Made by a program: the position numbers and the translations under genes. The notes under the pieces are model-generated. The model saw only the letters and a list, made by a program, of their open reading frames with translations, ran no database searches and had not been told where the DNA came from. Positions 54,179 through 62,494 of a stretch of DNA of 64,000 nucleotides are shown in pieces. Within the stretch, counting starts at the first letter, position 1; every line of letters begins with the position of its first letter. The stretch comes from Thermohalobaculum sp039816045 (GTDB lineage: Bacteria; Pseudomonadota; Alphaproteobacteria; Rhodobacterales; Rhodobacteraceae): contig JBCBYB010000015.1 in assembly GCA_039816045.1 (NCBI GenBank), positions 1-64,000 of the forward strand. The letters are read 5' to 3'.

Positions 54179-55269
54179 GGGTCAGGTCCGCTGCGCACGC
54201 CGGTGACGGTGACCGCGCTGCCCGGCCGCAAGCGTTGTGTGCCTTCGACGACGACCCGGTCGCCCGGCGCCAGCGGCCCATCCACCAGCGCGCTGCCAGA
54301 GCGCCGGCGCACCAGGCGCACCGGGACCTGCTCGGCGACGTCGTCGCGCACGCGCCAGACATGCAGTCCCCCGCGGGCGAACTGCACCGCAAGCTCGGGC
54401 ACCGCGGGGTGCGGAGAGCCGGGCAACGCAAGGGATACGGTGAACGATCCGCCGGGCCGCAACAGATCCTGTGCATTCGGGATCTCCACCTGGATACGGG
54501 CTGTCCGGCTGTCGGCGGCGAGGCGGCTGTCGATGGTGCTGAGGCTGCCGGCGAAGAGGCGCCCCGGAAAGCCCGCGGTTCGGGCCTCGACGGCCATCCC
54601 GGGGCGGATCCGGTTCAACGCCGCCTCGGGCAGGTCGAGCTCCACCAACAGCACCGAGCGGTCGTCATAGCTCGCGATCTCCACATCGCTGTCGACCCAG
54701 GCGCCCGGCTCGATCCGGCTGAGGCCCGAGACCCCGTCGAAGGGCGCACGCAGCACCCGGTCGTCCAGCGCATCTCGGGCGCGGACAACCTCCAGCCGGG
54801 CGATCTCGGCCTCGGTGACGGCGGTATCGAGACGGGCTGTGGCCGCGGTGCCTGCGCCCTCCAGCCGTTCGAGCCTGGCGCGGATGCGCTCCGCCTCGAC
54901 AAGCCGGGTCTCCGCCAACTGCAGCGCCAGCCGCTGCCGGTCATCTTCGAGACGCAGCATCACATCGCCGGTGGAGAAACGCCGATTGGGTGCGAGGGCA
55001 ATCTCGGTCACCTTCCCGGATGCCTCGCTCCGCAGCATCACCGAGTGGCGCGCCCGGCCGGTGCCAACCACCTCCAGCACCACATCGTCGCGGGCCATGG
55101 CGACCGGTGCCACGATCACCGGAACCCCCGCTGGGGCGGCTTTGCCTGCCGAGGGCGGATCGGTCTTGGGCGGTGCGATCAGGGCGCGTGCGGTGTCGGC
55201 GTGCTGCCAAAGCCAGAACGCCCCGCCGAGCAGGAGCGCGCTCAGGACCAGTTGTTTCCAAAGGGCCAT
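54175..55269 (-). CDS. RND efflux periplasmic adaptor (membrane fusion protein)
   Basis: A 364-residue adaptor linking pump and outer-membrane channel. A membrane anchor (LVLSALLLGGAFWLW) leads to the lipoyl/beta-barrel domains. The lipoyl halves are VLEVVGTGRARHSVMLRSEA and RVLRAPFDGVSGLS, with a helical hairpin between. I chose ATG 55269 (MALWKQLVL); a GTG at 55281 and more upstream codons are possible. Coupled to the pump gene. Confidence 0.88.
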   Translation of the reverse strand: MALWKQLVLSALLLGGAFWLWQHADTARALIAPPKTDPPSAGKAAPAGVPVIVAPVAMARDDVVLEVVGTGRARHSVMLRSEASGKVTEIALAPNRRFSTGDVMLRLEDDRQRLALQLAETRLVEAERIRARLERLEGAGTAATARLDTAVTEAEIARLEVVRARDALDDRVLRAPFDGVSGLSRIEPGAWVDSDVEIASYDDRSVLLVELDLPEAALNRIRPGMAVEARTAGFPGRLFAGSLSTIDSRLAADSRTARIQVEIPNAQDLLRPGGSFTVSLALPGSPHPAVPELAVQFARGGLHVWRVRDDVAEQVPVRLVRRRSGSALVDGPLAPGDRVVVEGTQRLRPGSAVTVTGVRSGPDP

Positions 55270-55374
55270 GGGTCTCGACACAGGTGGTTTCGGCAAGGAC
55301 GGTTTCGGCACCGGGGGCTCACGCAAGCGGTTGGGATTGCACTCCGGCACCTTAGCCCGACATTGTGGCATCGC

Positions 55375-56154
55375 CTATCGTGGCGTGGCCGAAGAGGGCT
55401 CAAGAACCGGTGAGAGCGGGCGCAAAGCCTCGGCGATCAGGGTCTCAGTCCCCCAAGGAGCACCGAGAAGGGCGAGGCCCGATCCATGCATCCCCCGCTC
55501 TGGCGGCGTGACGAGGTGCGCCTCACTGACCAGCGGTTTTCCGGCCGAGAGCGCGCCGAGGAGATCCAGGTGACGCCCGGCGGGCAACAGCGGGTACCAC
55601 AGCATCACCACTCCCTCCGACCACCTGCGGTTTACGGCGAGCGCGGTCTCCGCGGCCGTCGCGTACTCGTCCTTCACCTCATAGCTCGGATCGATCAGCG
55701 CGAGGCCCCGGCGCGGTGTCGGGGGTGTCAGCGCGCGCAGGCCCTCGTGCCCGTCGCGTCGGTGGATCGCCGCTTCGCCCGAGAGCGCCCGGCTGAGAGC
55801 CGCATGCTCGGCGGGATGCAGCTCACAGAGCACCAGCCGATCCTGCGCGCGGAGGAGCGTTTGAGCAATCAGCGGCGATCCGGGATAGGTAGTCTCGCCA
55901 TAACGCTCCCGAACGGCCTGAAGCGCGTCGGCATAGGCACCCTCCGGCACAATCCGGGCGATCCCTTCGGCCGCCTCTCCGGTCTTCTCGGCCTCCGGTG
56001 CCGAGAGGTCATAGAGACCGCGGCCCGCATGGCTCTCCAGATAGGTGATGGGCCGGGCCTTTTGGGTCAGCCGCACCAGCAGCGCTGCGAGGACCGCGTG
56101 TTTGTGCAGATCGGCGAAGTTCCCTGCGTGATAGGCGTGCTGGTAGGAGAGCAT
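55375..56154 (-). CDS. rlmJ: 23S rRNA (adenine2030-N6)-methyltransferase
   Basis: A 259-residue methylase of 23S rRNA A2030. The start MLSYQHAYHAGNFADLHKHA and the catalytic IDPSYE (a DPPY-type motif) together with YLESHAGRGLYDL are diagnostic of RlmJ. ATG 56154 overlaps the stop of the acetyltransferase gene by one base (TGATG). Confidence 0.92.
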   Translation of the reverse strand: MLSYQHAYHAGNFADLHKHAVLAALLVRLTQKARPITYLESHAGRGLYDLSAPEAEKTGEAAEGIARIVPEGAYADALQAVRERYGETTYPGSPLIAQTLLRAQDRLVLCELHPAEHAALSRALSGEAAIHRRDGHEGLRALTPPTPRRGLALIDPSYEVKDEYATAAETALAVNRRWSEGVVMLWYPLLPAGRHLDLLGALSAGKPLVSEAHLVTPPERGMHGSGLALLGAPWGTETLIAEALRPLSPVLEPSSATPR

Positions 56155-56741
56155 CAGAGGCTGCGGAGCCAGACCTGGAGCGGCTTCTCCGTCTCCCCCG
56201 CCTCGCCGACATCGCGCCAGGAGAAATGCGCGACCGCCCCCGCCAGCGGCGCGTAGCCGCGCTTGCGCCAGAACGGATCGAGCGGCGCGTAGTCCCCTGG
56301 CCGGGCCGGGTGGTCCGAGGGGCGGACAACGCTGCAAAAGCTCGCATAGCGCAAGCCGAGGGCGCGGGCATGCGCTTCGCGATGGTCGAAGAAGGCGTGT
56401 CCGGCGCCTTGCCCGCGATAGGCAGGCAGCAGGACCGACTCCGCGCAATAGAACACCTCCTCCAGCGGGATGCCGGCGCTCGCAAACGGTTCGGCGAACC
56501 CCTCGGCATGGTCGGCGAGCGGTGTGCCCGTGGCCGCTCCGACCAAACGCTCCCCATCCCAGGCGCCGACGACGATGGCGCCCTCGCTTTCGGAATAGGT
56601 GGCGAGATAGCGGGTCTCGTAGTCGGCATCGCCGTCGTAAAGGTACGGCCAGGCGCGGAATACCGCGATCCGGAGCTCTGCCAGAGCCTGGAGGTGTTCG
56701 CTGAGCTCAGTAGGTGCGATCGGGGCAATCTGGAGCGTCAT
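56154..56741 (-). CDS. GNAT-family N-acetyltransferase
   Basis: A 195-residue acetyltransferase. VLLPAYRGQGAGHAFFDHRE is the acetyl-CoA loop. It is coupled on both sides: its start overlaps the stop of the hydantoinase gene (ATGA at 56738-56741) and its stop overlaps rlmJ. Substrate unknown. Confidence 0.85.
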   Translation of the reverse strand: MTLQIAPIAPTELSEHLQALAELRIAVFRAWPYLYDGDADYETRYLATYSESEGAIVVGAWDGERLVGAATGTPLADHAEGFAEPFASAGIPLEEVFYCAESVLLPAYRGQGAGHAFFDHREAHARALGLRYASFCSVVRPSDHPARPGDYAPLDPFWRKRGYAPLAGAVAHFSWRDVGEAGETEKPLQVWLRSL

Positions 56742-58777
56742 GGGGTTACCTCTTCGACAGGGCGCGCGAGCCGAGGACGGCCGGTCGCGGTGACGGTGAT
56801 CACGGCTTCGACCAGCACCGTGCGGCCTTCGATCGTCGCCTCGCGGCGGTCCGTCTGGCGCGCGATCTCCGGGGCATCCGCGCCCGCGGTCACGGCAGCG
56901 GCGCGCACCTCGGCCTCCAGCGCAGCGGCGAGCGCGGCCTCCGCCGCGTCCGCATCGGGATAGTCCACGGGTCCCGCTGGCAAATGAGCCCGGAACCGCC
57001 CCTCCGACGGGACGGATACGCTGCTTCGGCGGCTGATCTGGACACCGCCCACCACGGCCCCGAGGGCATTGGCCACATCGGCATGCTCCGGCACGGCCGT
57101 CTCAACCCGGAGCATCTTGCCGACCCTGGGGTAGTAGACCCGGGCTCCGGCGCCGAGGCCGATGAGCGGGACCGTGAGCGGCAGGGCCGGGGCGACGATG
57201 CCCTGGCGGCCCTCGAGCGCGGCCGCCGCCAGCGATGCATTGGCGACACCGTCGAGGCTCAGCCCGTCCTCGGCCAGCGCCGCCTCCAGCACATGCTCTG
57301 CGGACCGCCGGACAAGCCGCGCGAGCACAGCCTCGGCCAGCGCTTCGGGCGAGGCAGCCATGGGGCGCCCATCGGCCCCGCGCCGCCGAGCAAACAGCGC
57401 GGCCCCCTTTCGCGCCGCTGTCGTGTCTGCGCTCTCCGCCAGGCCGAGCACATGGGCGGCATCGGTGGGGGTGAACGCCGCCATCCGGATCCGCGCCTGG
57501 GTTGCCAGCCGCCGGGCCGCCGCGGCCCGTTTGCGATTGCCCTCCACGGCAGCGGCGGGCAGGGGCCCGTCCGAGAGCTGCTGGAGCAATTCCTCCTCGA
57601 TCTCGTCTGCCCCCGACGCAGCCCCGGCGCCGACATAGAACCGGCCCGCCGCCGCCTCGACCCGCGTCGCCGCCAGCGCCTCGTCGAGCGCTTGGTGCAC
57701 CGCTTTGGGGGCCTGTTGCGCAAGCACCGAAAGCGGCACTGCCCGGCGTGGCCCAAGGCTGAGCAGGCTCGGCATACTGCCATCCACGACGTCGACGATG
57801 CTGTCGCCTCCGAGGCCGTGGGTCCGCATCGCCACCGCTTCGACCAGGGTCTGGTGCCCGCCCACCCGCGCGCCTTGGGGATCGAGCCGTGGCCGCCCGC
57901 TCCGCAGAACCGCGATGTCGGTCGTGGTGCCGCCGATGTCGGACACCACCGCATCCGGCGAGCCGGTGAGCCAGCCCGCTCCCACAAGGCTCGCCGCGGG
58001 CCCGGACAGAATGGTCTCGATCGGCCGCTCACGGGCATACGCGGCTGCAACAAGTGCGCCGTCTCCGCGAACGACCATCAAGGGGGCCTGGATCGCGCTG
58101 GCCTCGGTCAGTGCAAGGCTCGCCTCGATGAGGTCGTCGATCAATGCGGTTAGCCGGGCGTTCAGGAGCGCCGTGAGGGCCCGCCGCGGGCCGCCGATCT
58201 CGGCCGTCAGCTCATGCGAGCAGGTCACGGGGATGGCGCGGCGCTCTCGGATCAGCTGCCGGGCGCGGCGTTCGTGCTCGGGGTTGCGCACGGCGAACTG
58301 ACCACAGACGGCAATCGCCTCGACGGAGGCGGGCAAGGTGTCGAGCGCCCGCAGCAGACTTGCCTCGTCCAGCGGGGCCAGCGGAGAGCCGAGCGCGTCA
58401 TGCCCGCCGGCGACACAGACCAAGGGGTCGCGCCCCAGGCCATCCGAGAGCCCCTGGCGCGCGGCATCCGCCTCCGAGAACCCGATCATCACGAGAGCGG
58501 CGGGTCGGCCCTGCCCTTCGACGAGCGCGTTCGTGGCGAGCGTTGTCGAGAGCGAGACGAGGCCGATCCGCGCGGGATCGATGGCGCTCGCAGCAATTGC
58601 GCCGGCCATTGCGTCGCCGATCCCGACCGACAGATCGCCTGGGGTCGTGAGGCTTTTTGATTTTCCGAGGACCGCCGCATCCGGTGTGTCGAGGACGGTT
58701 CCGTCGACCACAACTGCGTCGGTATAGGTGCCCCCGGTATCAATCCCGAGCAGCAACGTGCCTTTGCTGTTTGCCAT
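56738..58777 (-). CDS. Hydantoinase/oxoprolinase family protein (HyuA-like)
   Basis: A 679-residue ATP-dependent amidohydrolase-like protein. LGIDTGGTYTDAVVVDG and AVVSDIGGTTTDIAVLRSG are the two ATP-binding actin-fold motifs, and SGPAASLVGAGWL the hydantoinase A signature. A HyuB partner, usual for hydantoinases and 5-oxoprolinases, is not present. ATG 58777 (MANSKGTLL) is chosen. It is coupled to the acetyltransferase downstream. Confidence 0.88.
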   Translation of the reverse strand: MANSKGTLLLGIDTGGTYTDAVVVDGTVLDTPDAAVLGKSKSLTTPGDLSVGIGDAMAGAIAASAIDPARIGLVSLSTTLATNALVEGQGRPAALVMIGFSEADAARQGLSDGLGRDPLVCVAGGHDALGSPLAPLDEASLLRALDTLPASVEAIAVCGQFAVRNPEHERRARQLIRERRAIPVTCSHELTAEIGGPRRALTALLNARLTALIDDLIEASLALTEASAIQAPLMVVRGDGALVAAAYARERPIETILSGPAASLVGAGWLTGSPDAVVSDIGGTTTDIAVLRSGRPRLDPQGARVGGHQTLVEAVAMRTHGLGGDSIVDVVDGSMPSLLSLGPRRAVPLSVLAQQAPKAVHQALDEALAATRVEAAAGRFYVGAGAASGADEIEEELLQQLSDGPLPAAAVEGNRKRAAAARRLATQARIRMAAFTPTDAAHVLGLAESADTTAARKGAALFARRRGADGRPMAASPEALAEAVLARLVRRSAEHVLEAALAEDGLSLDGVANASLAAAALEGRQGIVAPALPLTVPLIGLGAGARVYYPRVGKMLRVETAVPEHADVANALGAVVGGVQISRRSSVSVPSEGRFRAHLPAGPVDYPDADAAEAALAAALEAEVRAAAVTAGADAPEIARQTDRREATIEGRTVLVEAVITVTATGRPRLARPVEEVTP

Positions 58778-58856
58778 GGCCTCTCTCCGACCCGCTTGGC
58801 CGGACATCGACCACAGCCGCTCTTATCGGAAGAATTGGGCCGCGCAAGAGGGGTGG

Positions 58857-59114
58857 CTATGCGGCTCCGACCGCCACAGCCGGAGAATTGGGGTGTTGCG
58901 TCCCAGCGTTCTCGAGGCGCCGGGTCGAAACAGCCACACGCGCCACGCAGTCGCGCACACCGGCCAGCAGGATCCGCGTTTCGACATCGAGCCGGCAGCC
59001 GTTATCCATGAGATACTGCTCCAGCGTGTACTCCAGATTTTCGAGAGGCAGCCGGATTGATGAGATCGGATCATCAATCGCCCAAGCGGCATTCTGCGCT
59101 GGTCTTTGCTCCAT
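58857..59114 (-). CDS. Small hypothetical protein
   Basis: An 85-residue mostly helical protein (LPLENLEYTLEQYLMDNG, ILLAGVRDCVARVA). AGAGGG precedes the ATG. No family recognised, no membrane segment. A CtrA-like box lies 55 bases upstream. It precedes the hydantoinase gene on the same strand but with an 79-base gap. Confidence 0.65.
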   Translation of the reverse strand: MEQRPAQNAAWAIDDPISSIRLPLENLEYTLEQYLMDNGCRLDVETRILLAGVRDCVARVAVSTRRLENAGTQHPNSPAVAVGAA

Positions 59115-59168
59115 TTGGACTGCCCTCTTTGGTCTCTCGCGTTATGGGGGCACCATGCATTTCGCCGG

Positions 59169-59183
59169 TTAACAATGCGTAAA
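59169..59183 (-). promoter_or_regulatory. CtrA-like site
   Basis: TTAA-N7-TAAA at 59169-59183 differs by one base from the alphaproteobacterial CtrA consensus TTAA-N7-TTAA. It sits in an AT-rich stretch upstream of the 85-residue gene. Weak evidence only. Confidence 0.3.
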
Positions 59184-59255
59184 CCCTAGATATAGACTCA
59201 GGGGCGATGCATAAAAATCTTTTTAAAACCGTTGCTTAACCGAGATCTATGGCCG

Positions 59256-60014
59256 TCACCGGGCCGGGCGCTCTCCGGTGAGCATGTGACGCTTCGATCC
59301 AAAGCCGGGCCGCTTCGCCACGTCAAAGCCTGACGCCAGCAATCTCCGGCGCACGACCCCTGCTGCCGTGTAGGTGGCGAAACCACCCCCAGGAACGGTT
59401 TGCGCGAAGACCGATTGCAGCAAGGCAGGCTCCCACATCTCCGGGTTCCGTGCAGGCGCAAATCCGTCCAGAAACCAACAGCTTACCGATAGGTTCCAGC
59501 GCGGCACGGTTTCCCGGGCATCGCCGATCCAGAGGGTCAGATGCAGGGAGCCAAGGTCGACCACCACACGCCGGACCAGCGGCTCAGACCCTTTGGATTG
59601 GCCCATCCACATCCCGCTCCGGTCCAGCCCTTCGATGAGCCGCTTGGCCCGGTCGGCGAGACCCGGACGGGTGCGATAGACCCGTGCGATATCCCGCTGC
59701 GATATTGGTGCGATATCTGCGGTATTCACATTTAGGCAACCGCCCGGCGCCGCGACCCGGTCCCAGAGCTCCCAAGCGGCCAGAACGTTCAGCCCAGTGC
59801 CGAAGCCGAGCTCCCCGATTGAGAAGGCCGAGGCCCCCGCCATCCGCTCGGGCAACCGGTTGCCGTCGAGAAACACATGGCGGGTCTCGGCCAGCCCGTC
59901 CTCGGCGGAGAAATAGACATCGCCCCACCGCTCCGAGACCGGCACATCGCCCTCCCGCCAGTCGAGTGTGGCGGGCGATGGGGTTTCGGGGCTTGCATCC
60001 GGGGAGTCGGCCAT
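59256..60014 (-). CDS. mnmD: tRNA 5-methylaminomethyl-2-thiouridine methyltransferase half of MnmC
   Basis: A 252-residue SAM-dependent methylase (MnmD, formerly DUF752) completing mnm5s2U34 in some tRNAs. VYFSAEDGLAETRHVFLDGN, ELGFGTGLN (SAM loop) and FLDGFAPARNPEMW are diagnostic. In E. coli this is the N-terminal half of MnmC; here it is separate and its oxidase counterpart is divergent at 60053. Confidence 0.92.
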   Translation of the reverse strand: MADSPDASPETPSPATLDWREGDVPVSERWGDVYFSAEDGLAETRHVFLDGNRLPERMAGASAFSIGELGFGTGLNVLAAWELWDRVAAPGGCLNVNTADIAPISQRDIARVYRTRPGLADRAKRLIEGLDRSGMWMGQSKGSEPLVRRVVVDLGSLHLTLWIGDARETVPRWNLSVSCWFLDGFAPARNPEMWEPALLQSVFAQTVPGGGFATYTAAGVVRRRLLASGFDVAKRPGFGSKRHMLTGERPAR

Positions 60015-60052
60015 CGCATCCCCGTGCCGGGATCAGAGACGAAAGGCAAGGC

Positions 60053-61195
60053 ATGGCAGCGCCGGATGTGCTGGTGATCGGTGGCGGGGTCTTCGGGCTG
60101 TGGTGCGCGCGGGCCTGTCTCGGGCGTGGGCTCTCCGTGGTGGTGGCGGACCCGGCAGCGGGGGCAGGGGCGAGTGGAACGCCGGTCGGGGCCCTGGCAC
60201 CGATGAGCCCGGTCGGGTGGTCACCGCTGAAGGCCTTGCAGTTGGAGGGGCTTCTGACGTTGCCCGCTGCGGTGGCAGCAGTGGAGGCGGAGACGGGGCT
60301 CTCGGCCGGCTATGCACAGCCCGGCCGACTGGTGGCACTTGCGGATGCGGCAGCGCGGGGTCGGGCCGAGGCGCAGGTGGCAGCGTGTGGCAATTGGGGC
60401 AAAGCGGGGCGAATGGAGATCCTGGAGACGCCGCCGGACCCGCGGGTGCTTTCGCCCGCGGTTGCCGAGGCTGGGGTGCAGCACGACACGTTGACGGGGC
60501 GGATCGACACCGAGGCGTATCTGGCGGCGCTCCGAACCGCGGTGGGCAAGGGGGCCGAGATCCGGGCGGCCCGCTGCGACGGGCTGGTGCCTGGCGGGGC
60601 GGTCTTGGACGGCGAGGCGGTGGCTGCCGGCTCGGTGGTGCTGGCGGCTGGGGCCGCGACGCTGGCTTTGGCTGGCTTCGGCGCGCCGCCGGGTGAGAAG
60701 GGTCAGGCGGCGGTTCTGGCCGGCACGCTGCCCGAGGGCGCGCCCGTCCTGACTGGGCGCGGTCAGTATGTGGTGGCGCACGGTCCGGGGCGGGTGGGGG
60801 TCGGTTCGACGGCGGAGAAGCGGTGGGAGACGCCGGGACCGGATGCGCAGCTCAATGCGGTCATCGCACGGGTGCGAACGGCGTGTCCCGCGCTGGCGGA
60901 GGCACCGGTGGTGCGGCGCTGGGCCGGCGTGCGGCCGCGTGCGCCGCGACCGGGGCCGATGGTCGGAGCCTTGCCCGAACGCCCGAACGTTTGGGTTGCG
61001 ACCGGTGGTCACAGGATCGGATTTGCCCTGGCGCATCTGGTGGGTGAGGCGGTTGCCGCGGGGCTGGCAGAGGCTGAGGACGGCCCGAAACTGCCATTCT
61101 GCACAATGCCGGCCCAGCATCTCACGCCGTTGTGCGCCGAGGATGCCGGAAAAGCGGGCAGTGGTACCGAAAACGGCCCGAAAAGAGCCAGATAA
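60053..61195 (+). CDS. FAD-dependent oxidoreductase, MnmC oxidase-like
   Basis: A 380-residue DAO-type flavoenzyme. VLVIGGGVFGLWCARA is the FAD loop and VWVATGGHRIGFALA near the end is a family motif. It resembles the C-terminal oxidase half of MnmC, which removes the carboxymethyl group from cmnm5s2U; glycine oxidase is an alternative. It is divergent from mnmD with 38 bases between starts, so the two halves of the usual MnmC fusion flank one promoter region. Confidence 0.85.
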   Translation: MAAPDVLVIGGGVFGLWCARACLGRGLSVVVADPAAGAGASGTPVGALAPMSPVGWSPLKALQLEGLLTLPAAVAAVEAETGLSAGYAQPGRLVALADAAARGRAEAQVAACGNWGKAGRMEILETPPDPRVLSPAVAEAGVQHDTLTGRIDTEAYLAALRTAVGKGAEIRAARCDGLVPGGAVLDGEAVAAGSVVLAAGAATLALAGFGAPPGEKGQAAVLAGTLPEGAPVLTGRGQYVVAHGPGRVGVGSTAEKRWETPGPDAQLNAVIARVRTACPALAEAPVVRRWAGVRPRAPRPGPMVGALPERPNVWVATGGHRIGFALAHLVGEAVAAGLAEAEDGPKLPFCTMPAQHLTPLCAEDAGKAGSGTENGPKRAR

Positions 61196-61286
61196 CGCCA
61201 TTGGCAAGCGCCAAACCCGTCTATATGGTCTGCGGCCAGCCGCGGACAGCGGCAAGAGGTACCAACCAACGTCGGGGAGGACGTAA

Positions 61287-62381
61287 ATGGATCGTCGTTC
61301 GTTTATCACCACTGCGGGCGTGGCTGCTGGCGCGACCGCCGCAACCACGCTGGCGGCACCGGCCGTCGCGCAGGGCCGCATCGAGATGGTCATCGTTTCG
61401 ACCTGGCCGCGCGACTTCCCGGGTCTCGGCGTGAGCGCGCAGCGCCTGGCCGCTCGCATCGGCGAGGTCACCGATGGCCGCATCAACGTGCAGTATTTCG
61501 CTGCCGGTGAGCGCGTCGGTGCGTTCGACAGCTTCGACGAGGTGGCCTCCGGCAACGCGCAGGCTTACATCGCCGCCGACTACTACTGGAAGGGCAAGCA
61601 CCCGGGCTGGGCGCCGTTCACCGCCATTCCGTTCGGCCTGACCTACACCGAGATCGACGCCTGGATTAAGTTCGGCGGCGGTCAGGCGCTGTGGGACGAG
61701 ATCGCTGGCGAGTTCGGCCTGAAGAACTTTGCCTGCGGCAACACCGGCGTGCAGATGGGCGGCTGGTTCAACAAAGAGATCGAGAGCCCGGACGACCTCA
61801 AGGGCCTCAAGATGCGTATCCCGGGCCTCGGCGGCGACGTTCTCGCCAAGCTCGGCGCGTCGCCGGTCTCGCTGCCGGGCAGCCAGATTTACGAGAACCT
61901 CGTCTCGGGCGCGGTCGACGCCACCGAGTGGGTCGGCCCGTACAACGACTTCTTCATGAAGTTCTACGAGGCGGCCAAGTACTACTACTGGCCGGGCATG
62001 CACGAGCCGGGCTCGCAGCTCGCTCTCGGCATGAACGCCTCCTGGTGGGGCGGCCTGTCGAAAACCGACCAGGCGATCATCGAGGCCTGCGCGAACGAAG
62101 AGAACGCGCGTCAGATGGCCGAGACCAACGCCAACAACGGTACCTATCTCGCCCGCCTCGTCTCCGAGCACGGCGTGGAACTGCGTGAGTTCAACGACGA
62201 TGTGTACGAGGCCTTCGGCGAAGCGGCTGAGGAAGTGACCGAAGAGGCGCGCGATCACTCCGATCTTGCCAAGCGCATCTTCGACAGCTGCCTCAGCGCG
62301 CGTCAGGACATCGGCGGCTGGATGGCCAAAGCCGACGTTGCCTACAGCGTCAAGCGCAACGACGTGGTCGGGATCGACTGA
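61287..62381 (+). CDS. TRAP transporter substrate-binding protein (DctP)
   Basis: A 364-residue periplasmic receptor. The Tat signal is MDRRSFITTAGVAAGATAAT with cleavage after AVAQ. GLKMRIPGLGGDVLAKLGA and NLVSGAVDATEWVGPYND are typical of the DctP/TakP-like group that includes 2-oxoacid and taurine binders; the ligand is not certain. A GGGGAGG site precedes ATG. A hairpin lies between it and the permease genes. Confidence 0.92.
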   Translation: MDRRSFITTAGVAAGATAATTLAAPAVAQGRIEMVIVSTWPRDFPGLGVSAQRLAARIGEVTDGRINVQYFAAGERVGAFDSFDEVASGNAQAYIAADYYWKGKHPGWAPFTAIPFGLTYTEIDAWIKFGGGQALWDEIAGEFGLKNFACGNTGVQMGGWFNKEIESPDDLKGLKMRIPGLGGDVLAKLGASPVSLPGSQIYENLVSGAVDATEWVGPYNDFFMKFYEAAKYYYWPGMHEPGSQLALGMNASWWGGLSKTDQAIIEACANEENARQMAETNANNGTYLARLVSEHGVELREFNDDVYEAFGEAAEEVTEEARDHSDLAKRIFDSCLSARQDIGGWMAKADVAYSVKRNDVVGID

Positions 62382-62402
62382 TCCCGGTCTAGGCCGGTTC
62401 TG

Positions 62403-62427
62403 GGCGGGGGCTGCGGCTCCCGCCTTT
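62403..62427 (+). terminator. Hairpin downstream of the DctP gene
   Basis: GGCGGG (62403-62408) pairs with CCCGCC (62419-62424), then TTT. Such structures after binding-protein genes often allow only part of the transcription to reach the permease genes, giving more receptor. Confidence 0.5.
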
Positions 62428-62494
62428 CCCATTCTGACGCCGGGCCGCGCCGCCCGCTGACCCGGGTGCGGCCGCCGATTTGGGGGCTCCTCTC

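Noticed and set aside
51935..54670. 911-codon plus-strand frame opposite the RND pump
   Set aside because: It is antisense to an unmistakable RND protein with all expected motifs; composition is Arg/Gly/His-rich, typical of a shadow.
56714..58153. 479-codon plus-strand frame opposite the HyuA-like gene
   Set aside because: Shadow of a clear ATP-binding hydantoinase family protein.
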